DNA of 64,000 bases from Anaeromyxobacter paludicola (GTDB lineage: Bacteria > Myxococcota > Myxococcia > Myxococcales > Anaeromyxobacteraceae), in NCBI RefSeq assembly GCF_023169965.1, contig NZ_AP025592.1, forward strand, positions 1,984,001 to 2,048,000, given 5' to 3'. Numbering within the stretch: position 1 is the stretch's first letter; every line of letters starts with the position of its first letter. The position numbers were made by a program, and so were the translations under genes. A model generated the notes under the pieces. That model was not told the origin of the DNA and did not search any database. It was given only the letters and a program-made list of their open reading frames with translations. Shown piece by piece: positions 38,644 to 47,844 of the stretch.

Positions 38644-41124
38644 CTACCCTCGCCGGCCGCCCCCGATCCGCCAGAACACGCCCGAGGCCGCGAGCGCCAG
38701 GGCCAGCAGCCAGTCGCTCCCGGTGAGCGGGACGATCTCGAACACCTCCGCCGCCGGCCGGAAGTACATGAAGGCCGGCAGGGTGAGCGCCACCGGGCCC
38801 CAGACCAGCCAGAACCGCCAGCCGCGCGGGAGGAGCGCGCCCAGCCACGACCCGCCGACGCCCCGCTCCGCCCAGACGAGCAGCATCGACCCCGCGATGA
38901 CCACGGTGAGCCCCAGGCTCCGCGCGTAGGCCACCCCCATCCCGAGGTGGTCCCGGTAGATCCAGATCGCGCCCACCGTGAGGATCGCGCCCGACAGGAT
39001 CGACTTGAGCGTGAGGGCCCCGGCGAGCAGCGACGCCCCCCGCCGGCGCGGGGGCCGGATCATGAGGTCCGGCGGCGGCGGCTCGGCCTCGAACACCAGC
39101 GCCGAGACCGGGTGCACGATGAGCTCCAGCCAGACCATGTGCACCGGCTGGAACAGGAGCGGCAGCCCGAGCAGCGGGGCCGCCAGCGCCACGCCGATCA
39201 CCGGGATGTGGAAGGCGATGAGGTAGAGGAACGCCCGCTGGATGTTCTGGTAGATGGCCCGGCCCTCGCGGACGGTGGCCACGAGGGAGGTGAAGTCGTC
39301 GTCCAGGAGCACGAGGTCGGCCGCCGCCCGGGCCACCTCGGTGCCCCGCCGCCCGAGCGAGATGCCGATGTCGGCGCGGCGCAGCGCCGGGGCGTCGTTG
39401 ATGCCGTCCCCGGTCATGGCCACCACCTCGCCGTCGCGCGCCAGCGCCTCCACGATGGCGTGCTTCTGCTCCGGCCGGATGCGGGCCAGCACCGCCGCGC
39501 GGCGCAGCGCGGACGCCAGCGCTCCCGGCGCCAGCCGGTCGAGGTCCTCGCCGGTCAGCCCCGGCCCGCCGGCGCCCGGGATCCCGGCCGCCTCGGCGAT
39601 GGCGTGGGCGGTGAGCGCGTGGTCGCCGGTGACGAGCTTCACCTGGATGCCGGCGGTGGCGCACTCGGCGACCGCGGCCGGCACCTCCGGCCGGAGCGGA
39701 TCGCGGAAGCCGAGCAGCCCGAGGAGCCGCAGCCCCGCCTCGTCCTCCTCCCGCGCGCCGCCGCCGGGCGGGCCCTCGCGCCCCGCCACCGCCAGCACCC
39801 GCATCCCCCGCCTCGCCAGCTCGGCGTTCCGGGCCTCGGCCCGCTCCCGCTCCCCGGGCCCGAGCCGGCAGTGCTGCAGGATGCCCTCCAGCGCGCCCTT
39901 GGCCGCGACCCGCTCGCGCGCGCCCCCGGGGACGCGCCAGACGTGGCTCATGTGCTTCCCGACCGGATCGAAGTCGTGATCGCGCACGAGCCGCCAGCCG
40001 CCGCGCGCGCCCACCGCCTCCCGCCGCCGCTCCCCCGCCCGCGCCGCGATGGCCCGCTCCATCGGGTCCACCGGCTCCGGCTCGCAGGCGAGCAGCGCCG
40101 CCTCGAGCAGCGCGTCCTCGCCGACCCCCTCGCCGAGCGGCGCCTGCTCGGCGAGCGTGAACTGCCCGGTGGTGACGGTGCCGGTCTTGTCGGTGCAGAT
40201 GACGGTCGTGGAGCCGAGGGTCTCGATGCTGGCGAGCCTCCGCACCAGCACCCCGCGCCGCGAGAGCCGCCAGGCCCCGAGCGAGAGGAACAGCGTGAAG
40301 ACCAGAGGGAACTCCTCGGGCATCGCCGCCATGGCGAGGCTGACGGCGGCGAGGAGCGACTGCCCCAGCGAGACGCCGCGGCGGAGCTCGAGCGCGAAGA
40401 GGGCCGCCGCGACCGCCAGCGCCACCGCCCCGAGCTGCCGGACCAGGCGGCCGGTGCGGCGCTGCATGGGGGTGGGATCCGGGGCCGACTCGGCCACCAG
40501 CCGGGCGATGGCGCCGAAGCGGGTGCGCGGACCGGTGCGCGTCACCTCGCCCAGCCCGGACCCGGCGAGCACCAGGGATCCGGCGTAGAACCGCTCCGGC
40601 TCGTCGCCCGGCTCTCCCGCGGTCGCCGACTTGGCCTGCGGCTCCGACTCGCCCGTGAGCTGCGACTCGTCCACCGTCAGGTTCCGCGCCCGCCGCACGG
40701 CCCCGTCGGCGTGGAGCACGTCCCCCTCGGCGAGGACCACGAGATCGCCGGGGACGAGCTCCTCGGTGGGCACCTCGCGCTCCTCGCCGCCGCGGATCAC
40801 CCGCGCCCGCGGGCGCACCGCGCCGGCGAGCTTGCGCAGGGCGCTCCGGGAGCGGGCCTCGAGCAGCACGTCCACGCCCATCACCGGCACCAGCGCCGCC
40901 GCCAGGATCACCGCGTCCTTCGTCTTCCCGAGCAGCAGGTAGACGACGGACGCGAAGGCGAGCATGAGCGCCATCGGGTCGGCGACGACCGAGAGCACCT
41001 CCTTGAGCCACGCCCAGCGCTCGACGGCGACGAGCCGGTTGGGACCCACCGCCGCGAGCCGGGCGCGCGCCTCCTCCGGCGAGAGCCCGCGCAGCTGCGC
41101 CTCCTCGACCCGTGCCGGCTCCAT
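38644..41124 (-). CDS. P2-type cation-transporting ATPase, unassigned specificity
   Basis: 826 aa. N-terminal cation-ATPase domain (GLSPEEARARLAAVGPNRL), actuator loop LTGESEP, phosphorylated Asp312 in CTDKTGTVTTG (Val instead of the usual Leu), nucleotide-site segment and hinge TGDGINDAPALRRADIGISL, and the six C-terminal helices of P2 pumps. The ion-binding helix M4 reads MPEEFPLVF rather than the PEGLP of Ca/Na pumps. The fold is certain and the transported ion is not. It could be a divergent Ca2+ or Mg2+ pump. ATG 41124 has a modest GGGGGA site. It is transcribed toward the acyltransferase gene but 48 bp separate them. Confidence 0.9.
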   Translation of the reverse strand: MEPARVEEAQLRGLSPEEARARLAAVGPNRLVAVERWAWLKEVLSVVADPMALMLAFASVVYLLLGKTKDAVILAAALVPVMGVDVLLEARSRSALRKLAGAVRPRARVIRGGEEREVPTEELVPGDLVVLAEGDVLHADGAVRRARNLTVDESQLTGESEPQAKSATAGEPGDEPERFYAGSLVLAGSGLGEVTRTGPRTRFGAIARLVAESAPDPTPMQRRTGRLVRQLGAVALAVAAALFALELRRGVSLGQSLLAAVSLAMAAMPEEFPLVFTLFLSLGAWRLSRRGVLVRRLASIETLGSTTVICTDKTGTVTTGQFTLAEQAPLGEGVGEDALLEAALLACEPEPVDPMERAIAARAGERRREAVGARGGWRLVRDHDFDPVGKHMSHVWRVPGGARERVAAKGALEGILQHCRLGPGERERAEARNAELARRGMRVLAVAGREGPPGGGAREEDEAGLRLLGLLGFRDPLRPEVPAAVAECATAGIQVKLVTGDHALTAHAIAEAAGIPGAGGPGLTGEDLDRLAPGALASALRRAAVLARIRPEQKHAIVEALARDGEVVAMTGDGINDAPALRRADIGISLGRRGTEVARAAADLVLLDDDFTSLVATVREGRAIYQNIQRAFLYLIAFHIPVIGVALAAPLLGLPLLFQPVHMVWLELIVHPVSALVFEAEPPPPDLMIRPPRRRGASLLAGALTLKSILSGAILTVGAIWIYRDHLGMGVAYARSLGLTVVIAGSMLLVWAERGVGGSWLGALLPRGWRFWLVWGPVALTLPAFMYFRPAAEVFEIVPLTGSDWLLALALAASGVFWRIGGGRRG

Positions 41125-41186
41125 GGGTCCCCCGACCCGAGATGCTACGCCTCCGGCGCGAGCCCGGCGGCTATGGTTTGGGGCCC

Positions 41187-41981
41187 ATGAAGCCCTACCT
41201 CGACCTGCCGGGCCCCTGGCTCGTCGCCCACCGGGGCGGCTCCCGCCTCGCGCCGGAGAACACGCTCGCCGCGTTCGACGTCGCGGCCCGGCTCGGCGCC
41301 GACGCCTTCGAGCTCGACGTCCGGCTCACCCGCGAGGGAGCCCTGGTGGTCTTCCACGACGAGGACACCCGGCGCGTGACCGGCGCGCCGGGCCGGGTGC
41401 GCGATCGCTCGCTCGCCGCGCTGAAGGCGCTCGACGCCGGGTTCGCCTTCACGCCCGACGGTGGCCGCACCTTCCCGTTCCGGGGGCGCGGCGTCGCCGT
41501 GCCCACCCTCCGCGAGGTCCTCGACGCGCACCCCGCCACCCGCGTGAACGTGGAGGTGAAGGACGTGGAGCCGGAGGCGGCCGAGGCGCTGGTGCGCGTG
41601 GTGCGGGAGGCGGGCGCCGTCGAGCGGGTCTGCCTCGGCTCCTTCGACGACGCGCAGGGGGAGCGGATCCGGGCGCTCCTGCCCCAGGCCTGCCACTTCA
41701 TCCCGGAGCAGGCCGGCACGGCGCACGTGCTCGCGTCGCGCTGCGGCGCCGACCCGGCGAGCTGCCCCGCCGGCTGGGACGTGGCCGACCTCCCGCTGCG
41801 GACCGAGTCGGGGATCGAGGTGGCCGACGCGACCACCGTCGCCTGGTTCCACGCGCGCGGGCTCGCGGTCTTCGTCTGGACCGTGGACGAGGAGGCCGAC
41901 ATGCGCGCGGTGCTGGCGGCCGGGGCCGACGGCGTCATGACCGACCGGCCCGACCTGCTGGCCCGGGTCCTCGGCCGGTAG
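41187..41981 (+). CDS. Glycerophosphodiester phosphodiesterase
   Basis: 264 aa TIM barrel. Active-site residues seen: His15-Arg16 in VAHRGGS, Glu42 and Asp44 in ELDVRLT, His57 in FHDEDTRR, Glu in VEVKDVE, and the closing WTVDEEADMRAVLAAGADGVMTDRP. It releases glycerol 3-phosphate from deacylated phospholipids. No signal peptide, so the cytosolic UgpQ type. The ATG has only a GGGG close by, and TATGGT ten bases upstream could be the -10 element, so the leader is very short. Confidence 0.92.
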   Translation: MKPYLDLPGPWLVAHRGGSRLAPENTLAAFDVAARLGADAFELDVRLTREGALVVFHDEDTRRVTGAPGRVRDRSLAALKALDAGFAFTPDGGRTFPFRGRGVAVPTLREVLDAHPATRVNVEVKDVEPEAAEALVRVVREAGAVERVCLGSFDDAQGERIRALLPQACHFIPEQAGTAHVLASRCGADPASCPAGWDVADLPLRTESGIEVADATTVAWFHARGLAVFVWTVDEEADMRAVLAAGADGVMTDRPDLLARVLGR

Positions 41982-42045
41982 CCCCGGCCGCGAGTTCGAC
42001 AGCCGGTCCGGGCCGTGCTCTGCTCGCGGGACCCGGATCCCGCGC

Positions 42046-43317
42046 ATGCCAGGCTTCGCCCTCGCCGCCACCGCGCTCTACCTCTCCGCCGCGGCGCTCT
42101 GCGCCGGCGCCGGGATGGCGGCCTGGCGCCGCCGGGAGACCCGCGGGGCCCGCTCCCTCGCGCTGCTCCTCGCCGCCGCTGGATGGTGGGCGCTCTTCGA
42201 CGCGCTCGGCGTGCTCGCGACGGGCCCGCGGCTGAACCTCCTCTGCGCTCAGCTCCTCTACCTCGGCGTCGCGCCGGCGGCCCCGCTCTTCTCGCGCACC
42301 GCCCTCGAGCTCACCCGCGAGGAGCGCTGGCTCGCGCCGCGGCTGCGGGCGGCCGGCTGGGTCGTCCCGCTCCTGACGGTCGCGGTCGCGTTCACGAACC
42401 CGCTCCACCACCTGCTCTGGGCGCGCGTGGTCCCCGCCCCGGCGGGCGGCGGGATCGCGCTCTACTACTACGGGCCCTGGTTCTGGCTCTTCATCGCCGG
42501 CAACTACGCGCACATGGCGATCGGCACGGCCGCCCTCCTGCGCGCCGCCGGCCGCGCCGTGCCGGGCCTGCGCGGTCCGCTCGCGGTGGTGGCGGTCTCG
42601 GCGGTCCTGCCCTGGGCCGGGAGCGCGGTGTACATCGCCAAGCTCGGCCCCTGGCCCGGGATCGACTGGACGGCGCTCGGGGTCGCCGCCATGGGCGCGC
42701 TGCTCGCCTGGGCGGTGCTGCGGCAGGGGCTGCTCGACCTCGTGCCCATCGCGCAGGAGGCGGTGGTGGAGAGCCTCGGCGACGGGGTGCTGCTCGTGGA
42801 CCGCGGCGGGCGGCTCCTCCTGCGGAACCCGGCCGCCCAGGGCGCGCTGGGCCTCGGGCCGGAGGCGACCTCCGGCGAGGTCGCGGCGCTGGCCCGGAGC
42901 TGGGAGCGGGAGCGCGCGCCGGGCGAGCGCTGGCAGGAGGAGCTCGCCCTCGGCGAGGGCGACGGGCGCCGCTGGCTGGAGGTGGCGGCGAGCCCGGTCC
43001 GGACCGCCTTCGGCGAGGAGGCGGGGCGGCTCTACCTCGTGCGCGACGTGACCGGGCGGCGCCGCGCGCGCGAGGAGCGCGAGCGGCTCATCCGCGAGCT
43101 CGAGGACGCGGTCGGCGAGGTGCGCCGGCTCCAGGCGCTGCTCCCGATCTGCTCCTGCTGCCACCAGGTCCGCGACGACCAGGGCTACTGGCGGAAGATC
43201 GAGGCCTACTTCCAGCAGCGCACGGCGGTGCAGTTCACGCATGGCGTCTGCCCGGCCTGCCTGGCGCGGCTCTACCCCGGGGTGAAGCCGCCGCCCGAGG
43301 ATACGGGCGAGGCCTGA
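42046..43317 (+). CDS. 7TM-PAS membrane signalling protein with a Cys-rich end and no kinase
   Basis: 423 aa. Seven membrane helices in the first 230 residues, as in HisKA_7TM sensor modules. A PAS domain at about 240-345 (VVESLGDGVLLVDRGGRLLL) is followed by a short coiled coil. The C-terminus is a compact zinc-site-like motif with Cys369, Cys371 and Cys372 in LPICSCCHQVRDDQGYW and Cys402 and Cys405 in HGVCPACLARLYPG. I recall this motif at the ends of other bacterial signalling proteins. There is no histidine kinase, GGDEF or other output domain, so it must act through a partner or through the Cys motif. Downstream comes a hairpin repeat. Confidence 0.82.
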   Translation: MPGFALAATALYLSAAALCAGAGMAAWRRRETRGARSLALLLAAAGWWALFDALGVLATGPRLNLLCAQLLYLGVAPAAPLFSRTALELTREERWLAPRLRAAGWVVPLLTVAVAFTNPLHHLLWARVVPAPAGGGIALYYYGPWFWLFIAGNYAHMAIGTAALLRAAGRAVPGLRGPLAVVAVSAVLPWAGSAVYIAKLGPWPGIDWTALGVAAMGALLAWAVLRQGLLDLVPIAQEAVVESLGDGVLLVDRGGRLLLRNPAAQGALGLGPEATSGEVAALARSWERERAPGERWQEELALGEGDGRRWLEVAASPVRTAFGEEAGRLYLVRDVTGRRRAREERERLIRELEDAVGEVRRLQALLPICSCCHQVRDDQGYWRKIEAYFQQRTAVQFTHGVCPACLARLYPGVKPPPEDTGEA

Positions 43318-43323
43318 GGGCCC

Positions 43324-43463
43324 GCCGGCCCCCTCCCTGGCCCTCCCCCGCTTCGCGGGAGAGGGGAGGCTTCAGGGCTCGCGACCGGCACGCACCTCAA
43401 TCTCGCGTCGCGCCCCGAGGCACTCCCTCCCCGCCGCGCGGGGAGGGCTGGGGAGGGGCGGCC
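43324..43463 (-). repeat. Paired-hairpin dispersed repeat, copy C (intergenic, reversed)
   Basis: About 140 bp, in the opposite orientation to copies A and D. Read on the minus strand it gives GGCCGCCCCTCCCC, hairpin CCCTCCCCGCG/CGGCGGGGAGGG with small changes, a variable middle, then CCCTCTCCCGC-GAA-GCGGGGGAGGG and CAGGGAGGGGGC. It starts seven bases after the stop of the 7TM-PAS gene and ends before the promoter of the Gly-rich protein gene. Confidence 0.85.
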
Positions 43464-43491
43464 AGGGGCTCCCTGCGGCCGGCTGCCCCCG

Positions 43492-43521
43492 CTGCCCCAC
43501 CCGGCCGGCGCGCCCTACCCT
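43492..43521 (+). promoter_or_regulatory. Likely promoter of the Gly/Thr-rich protein gene
   Basis: CTGCCC at 43492-43497, 18-bp spacer, TACCCT at 43516-43521. Start point near 43528, followed by GGGAGG at 43532 and ATG at 43546. Confidence 0.38.
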
Positions 43522-43545
43522 TCGTGGAGAACGGGAGGCACGGGC

Positions 43546-44064
43546 ATGACCAAGCGGACCTCGAGGATCCTGGCGCTCTGCGCCGCCTGCGCGCTCGCCG
43601 GCGGGCGCGCCCAAGCCCAGGCGGCAGGCGGCGGCGCGGGGACGGCGGGGACCGCCGGCGCCGCGGGCACGGGACCGGGTTCGGGCGCCGGCGCGGGAGT
43701 GGGAGTCGGCGGCGGGACGGAGACCGGCCTGGGGACCAGCGGCTCGACCGGGCTCGGCACCGGCGCGGGCGTCGGCGGCGGGACCGGGACGGGAGTCCAG
43801 GGCAGCCCGGGCACCAGCGGCACCGCGCCGGGCAACTACGGCACCGGCTCGAGCGGCGCGAGCGGCACCCTGGGCAGCGGGACCGGGAGCACCGCTCCGG
43901 GCACCGGCACCGGCAACTTCGGCACCGGCACCGCGCCCAGCTCGCCCTCGACCGGCACCGGCACGCTCGGCGGCACCGGGAGCTCGACCGGCCTCGGTAC
44001 CGGCACCGGCGACGCGGGTACCTTCGGCGCCGGCCAGACCGGCGCCAGCGGGACGAGCCCCTAG
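43546..44064 (+). CDS. Secreted Gly/Thr/Ser-rich low-complexity protein
   Basis: 172 aa. Signal peptide (RILALCAACALAGGRAQAQA), then 150 residues made almost only of Gly, Thr, Ser, Ala and Pro in GTG/GSG-type repeats (GTGTGNFGTGTAPSSPSTG). No Cys in the mature part, no hydrophobic core: a disordered or fibrous exported protein. The good GGGAGG ribosome-binding site and the signal peptide argue that it is real. Its stop codon shares CTAG with the stop of the convergent ferredoxin-like gene. Function unknown; surface or matrix role is a guess. Confidence 0.68.
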   Translation: MTKRTSRILALCAACALAGGRAQAQAAGGGAGTAGTAGAAGTGPGSGAGAGVGVGGGTETGLGTSGSTGLGTGAGVGGGTGTGVQGSPGTSGTAPGNYGTGSSGASGTLGSGTGSTAPGTGTGNFGTGTAPSSPSTGTGTLGGTGSSTGLGTGTGDAGTFGAGQTGASGTSP

Positions 44065-44843
44065 CTCTTCACGTCGCCCTGGACGCCGATGACGACGTCC
44101 TGGAACGGGATCACCTTGCCGGCCTGGGCGAGCGCCTGGCGCGCGGCCATGCTGATCCCGCCGCAGCACGGCACCTCCATCCGCAGCACGGTGACGCTCC
44201 GGATCGAGTTTCCGGCGAAGATCTGGGTGAGCTTGGCGACGTAGGCCTGCAGGTCGTCGAGCTTGGGGCAGCCGACCACGAGCCGCTTCCCGGCGAGGAA
44301 GTCCTCGTGGAAGCGGGCGTAGGCGAAGGGGACGCAGTCGGCGGCGACCAGCAGGTCGGCCCCGGCGAAGTACGGCGCCCTGGTCGGCACGAGGTGGAGC
44401 TGCACCGGCCACTGGCCGAGCTGCGACAGCGCGGCGCCCGGCCCGGGGGGCGGCGGCAGCATCGCCGCGTTGCCGCCGGCGCTCGCCGGGGCGACGAAGG
44501 TCATGGTGCGCGCGCCCGGGCAGCCGCCGCCCGCGGGGGCGGGCTCGGTCGGCACGAGCCGCAGCGACGCGCGGGGCTTCGCGACCGGCGCCGGGGGCGG
44601 CTCCTTGGCGGCGAGGTGCGCCTCCACGGCCTCCTCGTCGAACGCCTCCGCCTCGCGCTCGATGACGGTGATGGCGCCCTGCGGGCACTCGCCGAGGCAG
44701 GCGCCGAGGCCGTCGCAGAGCTGATCCGCGGAGAGGCGGGCCTTCCCGTCCACGAGCTGGATGGCGCCCTCGGCGCAGGACGGGATGCACTGCCCGCAGC
44801 CGTCGCACTTCGCTTCGTCGATCTGCACGATCTTCCGGATCAT
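44061..44843 (-). CDS. 4Fe-4S ferredoxin-type protein with a second Cys-containing domain
   Basis: 260 aa from ATG 44843 (GAGGAG five bases upstream). The first cluster motif is complete: Cys13, Cys16, Cys19, Cys23 in CDGCGQCIPSC. The second reads CDGLGACLGECP, with Leu in place of the second Cys, a common variant. After a Pro/Ala linker, residues 110-260 form another domain with AGADLLVAADCVPFAYARFH, RLVVGCPKLDDLQAY and MEVPCCGGI, which may bind a further cluster or metal. Found in anaerobe-type genomes as a redox carrier of unknown partner. It follows the MFS gene by 41 bp. Confidence 0.8.
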   Translation of the reverse strand: MIRKIVQIDEAKCDGCGQCIPSCAEGAIQLVDGKARLSADQLCDGLGACLGECPQGAITVIEREAEAFDEEAVEAHLAAKEPPPAPVAKPRASLRLVPTEPAPAGGGCPGARTMTFVAPASAGGNAAMLPPPPGPGAALSQLGQWPVQLHLVPTRAPYFAGADLLVAADCVPFAYARFHEDFLAGKRLVVGCPKLDDLQAYVAKLTQIFAGNSIRSVTVLRMEVPCCGGISMAARQALAQAGKVIPFQDVVIGVQGDVKS

Positions 44844-44884
44844 CGGCTCTCCTCGCCCGGCCCCCCCGGCGGGGCGTCCTTTTC

Positions 44885-46087
44885 TCATTTTCTGCGGCAG
44901 AGGAGCAAGTCCGCCAGGAGCCCCGCCCCGAGCGCGCCGCCGCAGCTCGCCGCCACGCCGGGCCAGCCCGCCCGCTGCCAGGCGTGGCCCGGCAGCACCG
45001 AGCCGAGCGTCCCGCCGAGGTAGTAGAACGTGAGGTAGAGCGCGCTGGCGCCCCCCTTGGCCTCCCGCGCGGTCCGGTTCACGAAGGCCGGCGCCACCGC
45101 CTGCGCGGTGAACATGCCGAGGCAGAGCACCACGAGGCCGAGCACCACCAGGGCGAGCGGCCGGGCGAGCGTCAGCGCCACGCCGGCTCCGGCGACCACG
45201 AACCCGGCGGCGATGAGGGCGCGCGAGGGGACCCGGGCCGCGAGCCTCCCCGCCACCGGCGAGACCAGCACGCCGGCCAGGTAGACCACGTAGACGCTCG
45301 AGACCAGCGCGGTCGAGAGGTGGTACGGCGCCGCGGTGAGCCGGTACGGCAGGTAGGTGAAGACGCCGATGAAGGCGAAGAAGAGCGCGAACGCGACCAG
45401 GAAGCCGCCCAGGAGCGGCGGGTCGGCGAGGTGGCGCGCCATCCCGCGGAGGGCGGCGAGCCAGCCCGGACCACCCCGGTGCTCCTTCCTCGGCAGCTCG
45501 CGGGCGAGCCCGAGCGCGCCCGCCAGCGTCACCGCGCCGAAGAGCACGAAGGCGGCGCGCCAGCCGGCCGCCGCCGCGACCATCCCGCTGCCCACCCGCC
45601 CGAGGAGGCCGCCGGCCACGCTCGCGGCGATGACGCCCCCCACCACCGGCGCGAGCTCGGCGGGCGGCAGCTCGTCCCCGCAGAGCGCCACCGAGACGGC
45701 GGTGACCCCCGGGATGAGCAGCCCCTGCGCCGCCCGGAGCGCGAGGAGCTGCGGGAAGGTGCGGGTGAGGGCGCAGCCGAAGGTGGGCACGGCGAGGAGG
45801 AGCGCCGTCCCGACCATCACCCGGCGACGGCCGAGCGCGTCCGAGAGCGGGCCGTAGACGAGCGACCCGAGCGCGATGGCGAGCACCACCGCCGACACGC
45901 TCTCCCCGGCCTGCGCCGGGGTGAGCCCGTACTCCGTCGAGAGGAGCGGGAGCACGGGCTGGGTCACGTACATGTCCGAGTAGACCGCCACCGTGACGAG
46001 GTAGAGGGCCCAGACCCAGCGCCGGCGCTCCTCGGTCCCGCGGAGGGCGGCGCCCGGGGGCGCGGAGCTCGGCCGTCCCTGGTACAC
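44885..46087 (-). CDS. MFS transporter (YnfM/arabinose-efflux-like)
   Basis: 400 aa with 12 predicted helices. Major facilitator signature in the first loop (GPLSDALGRRRVMVGTALLL) and the opening SDMYVTQPVLPLLSTEYGLT typical of drug-efflux-like members. Substrate unknown. The start GTG 46087 lies ten bases after the acyl-CoA synthetase stop, so the two are one operon. The C-terminus ends LLCRRK before TGA. Confidence 0.88.
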   Translation of the reverse strand: MYQGRPSSAPPGAALRGTEERRRWVWALYLVTVAVYSDMYVTQPVLPLLSTEYGLTPAQAGESVSAVVLAIALGSLVYGPLSDALGRRRVMVGTALLLAVPTFGCALTRTFPQLLALRAAQGLLIPGVTAVSVALCGDELPPAELAPVVGGVIAASVAGGLLGRVGSGMVAAAAGWRAAFVLFGAVTLAGALGLARELPRKEHRGGPGWLAALRGMARHLADPPLLGGFLVAFALFFAFIGVFTYLPYRLTAAPYHLSTALVSSVYVVYLAGVLVSPVAGRLAARVPSRALIAAGFVVAGAGVALTLARPLALVVLGLVVLCLGMFTAQAVAPAFVNRTAREAKGGASALYLTFYYLGGTLGSVLPGHAWQRAGWPGVAASCGGALGAGLLADLLLCRRK

Positions 46088-46097
46088 GGCCGGTCGC

Positions 46098-47738
46098 CTA
46101 GGCGGTCTCGATGCTCGCCGCCTGCTGCAGCCCGAGCTCCTCGATGGCCAGCTCCCGCATCTTGTACTTCTGGATCTTGCCGGTGACCGTCATCGGGAAG
46201 CCGTCACAGAACTTCCAGTACCTCGGGATCTTGTAGGTCGCGATCTTGCCCTTGCAGAAGGCGCGCAGCTCCTCGCCGGTCGCCTGGTAGCCGGGCCGGA
46301 GCTTCACCCACGCCATGAGCTCCTCACCGTACTTCGCGTCGGGGACGCCGATCACCTGCACGTCGGCGACCGCTGGGAGCGTGTAGAGGAACTCCTCCAC
46401 CTCGCGCGGGAAGATGTTCTCGCCGCCGCGCAGCACCATGTCCTTGATGCGGCCGACGATCTTCACGTAGCCGTCCTCGTCGATGGTGGCGAGGTCGCCG
46501 GTGTGCATCCAGCGGGCCTGGTCGATCGCCTCGCGGGTGGCGCCGGGGTTGTTCCAGTAGCCGAGCATCACCGAGTAGCCGCGGGTGCAGAGCTCGCCGG
46601 GGACGCCGCGCGGCACGATCTTGCCGGTGGCCGGGTCCACGATCTTGATCTCCGTGTGCGGGTGGATGGTCCCCACCGTCGAGACCCGCTTCTCGAGCGG
46701 GTCGTCGGGGCGGCTCTGGGTGGACACCGGCGAGGTCTCGGTCATCCCGTAGCAGATGGTGACCTCGCGCATGTTCATGTCCTTCTGGACGCGCTTCATC
46801 ACCTCCACCGGGCAGGGCGAGCCGGCCATGATGCCGGTGCGGAGGGAGGAGAAGTCGAAGGACCGGAACTCGGGGTGGTCGAGCTCCGCGATGAACATGG
46901 TCGGCACGCCGTAGAGCGCGGTGCAGCGCTCCTGCTGCACGGTGCGCATGACCGTCGCCGGGTCGAAGCTCTCACCGGGCAGGACCATCGCGGCCCCGTG
47001 GGTGGTGCAGGCCATGTTGGCGAGGACCATGCCGAAGCAGTGGTAGAAGGGCACCGGGATGCAGACCCGGTCCCGCTCGGTGTAGCGCAGCGTCTCGCCG
47101 ATGAAGAAGCCGTTGTTGAGGATGTTGTGGTGCGAGAGCGTGGCGCCCTTGGGGAACCCGGTGGTGCCGCTCGTGTACTGGATGTTGATGGGGTCGTCGA
47201 ACTGGAGCTCCTTCTCGCGCCGGGCGAGCTCCTCCTCCGAGAGCCGGAGGGCGTCGGCGCGCAGCGAGCCCCACTCGTCGTCGATGACGATCACCTGGCG
47301 CAGGGTGTCCACCTTGAGCCGCACCGCGCGGACCATGGCGAGGTAGTCGGCGTTGCGGAAGCTGCGGGAGCAGAGGAGCGTCGAGAGCTCCGACTGCTTC
47401 ACCACGTACTCGAGCTCGTGCTCGCGGTAGGCCGGGTTCACGTTCACGAGGACGGCGCCGATGCGGGCGCTCGCGTACTGCACCACCACCCACTCGAACC
47501 GGTTCTGGGCCCAGATGCCGACCCGGTCGCCCTTCTTGACGCCGCGGTACATGAGGGCCCGCGCGATGAGGCCGGTCTCCTCCCAGAGCTGCCGGTAGGT
47601 GAAGCGGCGCTGCTGGAAGGGGACCACCAGCGCCTCGGCCTCGGGGACCCGCTCGGCGGTGCGGCGCAGGTTCTCGCCGATGGTCTCGCCGAGCAGCGGC
47701 AGGGTGCTCGCGCCGTTGAGGTAGGACGGGACGCTCAT
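46098..47738 (-). CDS. Acyl-CoA synthetase (AMP-forming)
   Basis: 546 aa. ANL-superfamily motifs: A3 [17 protein letters not shown]5 [13 protein letters not shown]7 [16 protein letters not shown]8 [18 protein letters not shown], and the C-terminal catalytic Lys in MTVTGKIQK. It activates a fatty or related acid to its CoA ester via the adenylate; close to the ACSF2-like medium-chain group by the N-terminal pattern, but chain length cannot be read. ATG 47738 has GGAGG six bases upstream. First gene of a three-gene unit with an MFS transporter and a ferredoxin. Confidence 0.93.
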   Translation of the reverse strand: MSVPSYLNGASTLPLLGETIGENLRRTAERVPEAEALVVPFQQRRFTYRQLWEETGLIARALMYRGVKKGDRVGIWAQNRFEWVVVQYASARIGAVLVNVNPAYREHELEYVVKQSELSTLLCSRSFRNADYLAMVRAVRLKVDTLRQVIVIDDEWGSLRADALRLSEEELARREKELQFDDPINIQYTSGTTGFPKGATLSHHNILNNGFFIGETLRYTERDRVCIPVPFYHCFGMVLANMACTTHGAAMVLPGESFDPATVMRTVQQERCTALYGVPTMFIAELDHPEFRSFDFSSLRTGIMAGSPCPVEVMKRVQKDMNMREVTICYGMTETSPVSTQSRPDDPLEKRVSTVGTIHPHTEIKIVDPATGKIVPRGVPGELCTRGYSVMLGYWNNPGATREAIDQARWMHTGDLATIDEDGYVKIVGRIKDMVLRGGENIFPREVEEFLYTLPAVADVQVIGVPDAKYGEELMAWVKLRPGYQATGEELRAFCKGKIATYKIPRYWKFCDGFPMTVTGKIQKYKMRELAIEELGLQQAASIETA

Positions 47739-47777
47739 GGGGGCCTCCAGGGGAAAGCGGAAAGCGAAAAAGGCGCC

Positions 47778-47807
47778 ATCCTAGCGAAGGCTCGCTCGTC
47801 GCGTCCA
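47778..47807 (-). promoter_or_regulatory. Likely promoter of the acyl-CoA synthetase operon
   Basis: Minus strand TGGACG (47807-47802), 18-bp spacer, TAGGAT (47783-47778). A pyrimidine-rich leader of about 33 bases follows. Confidence 0.42.
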
Positions 47808-47844
47808 TTTCCCCCGGCGAGGCGGGCCGAACACCCCCGGGCTG

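Noticed and set aside
37372-41190. 1272-codon plus-strand frame opposite the P-type ATPase
   Set aside because: The minus-strand ATPase has every catalytic motif; the plus frame is an Arg/Pro/His-rich shadow.
44846-44895. GC palindrome and TTTT runs after the MFS gene as a terminator
   Set aside because: The T-run points along the plus strand, where no gene ends; on the coding (minus) strand it is an A-run within the gap between two same-direction genes.
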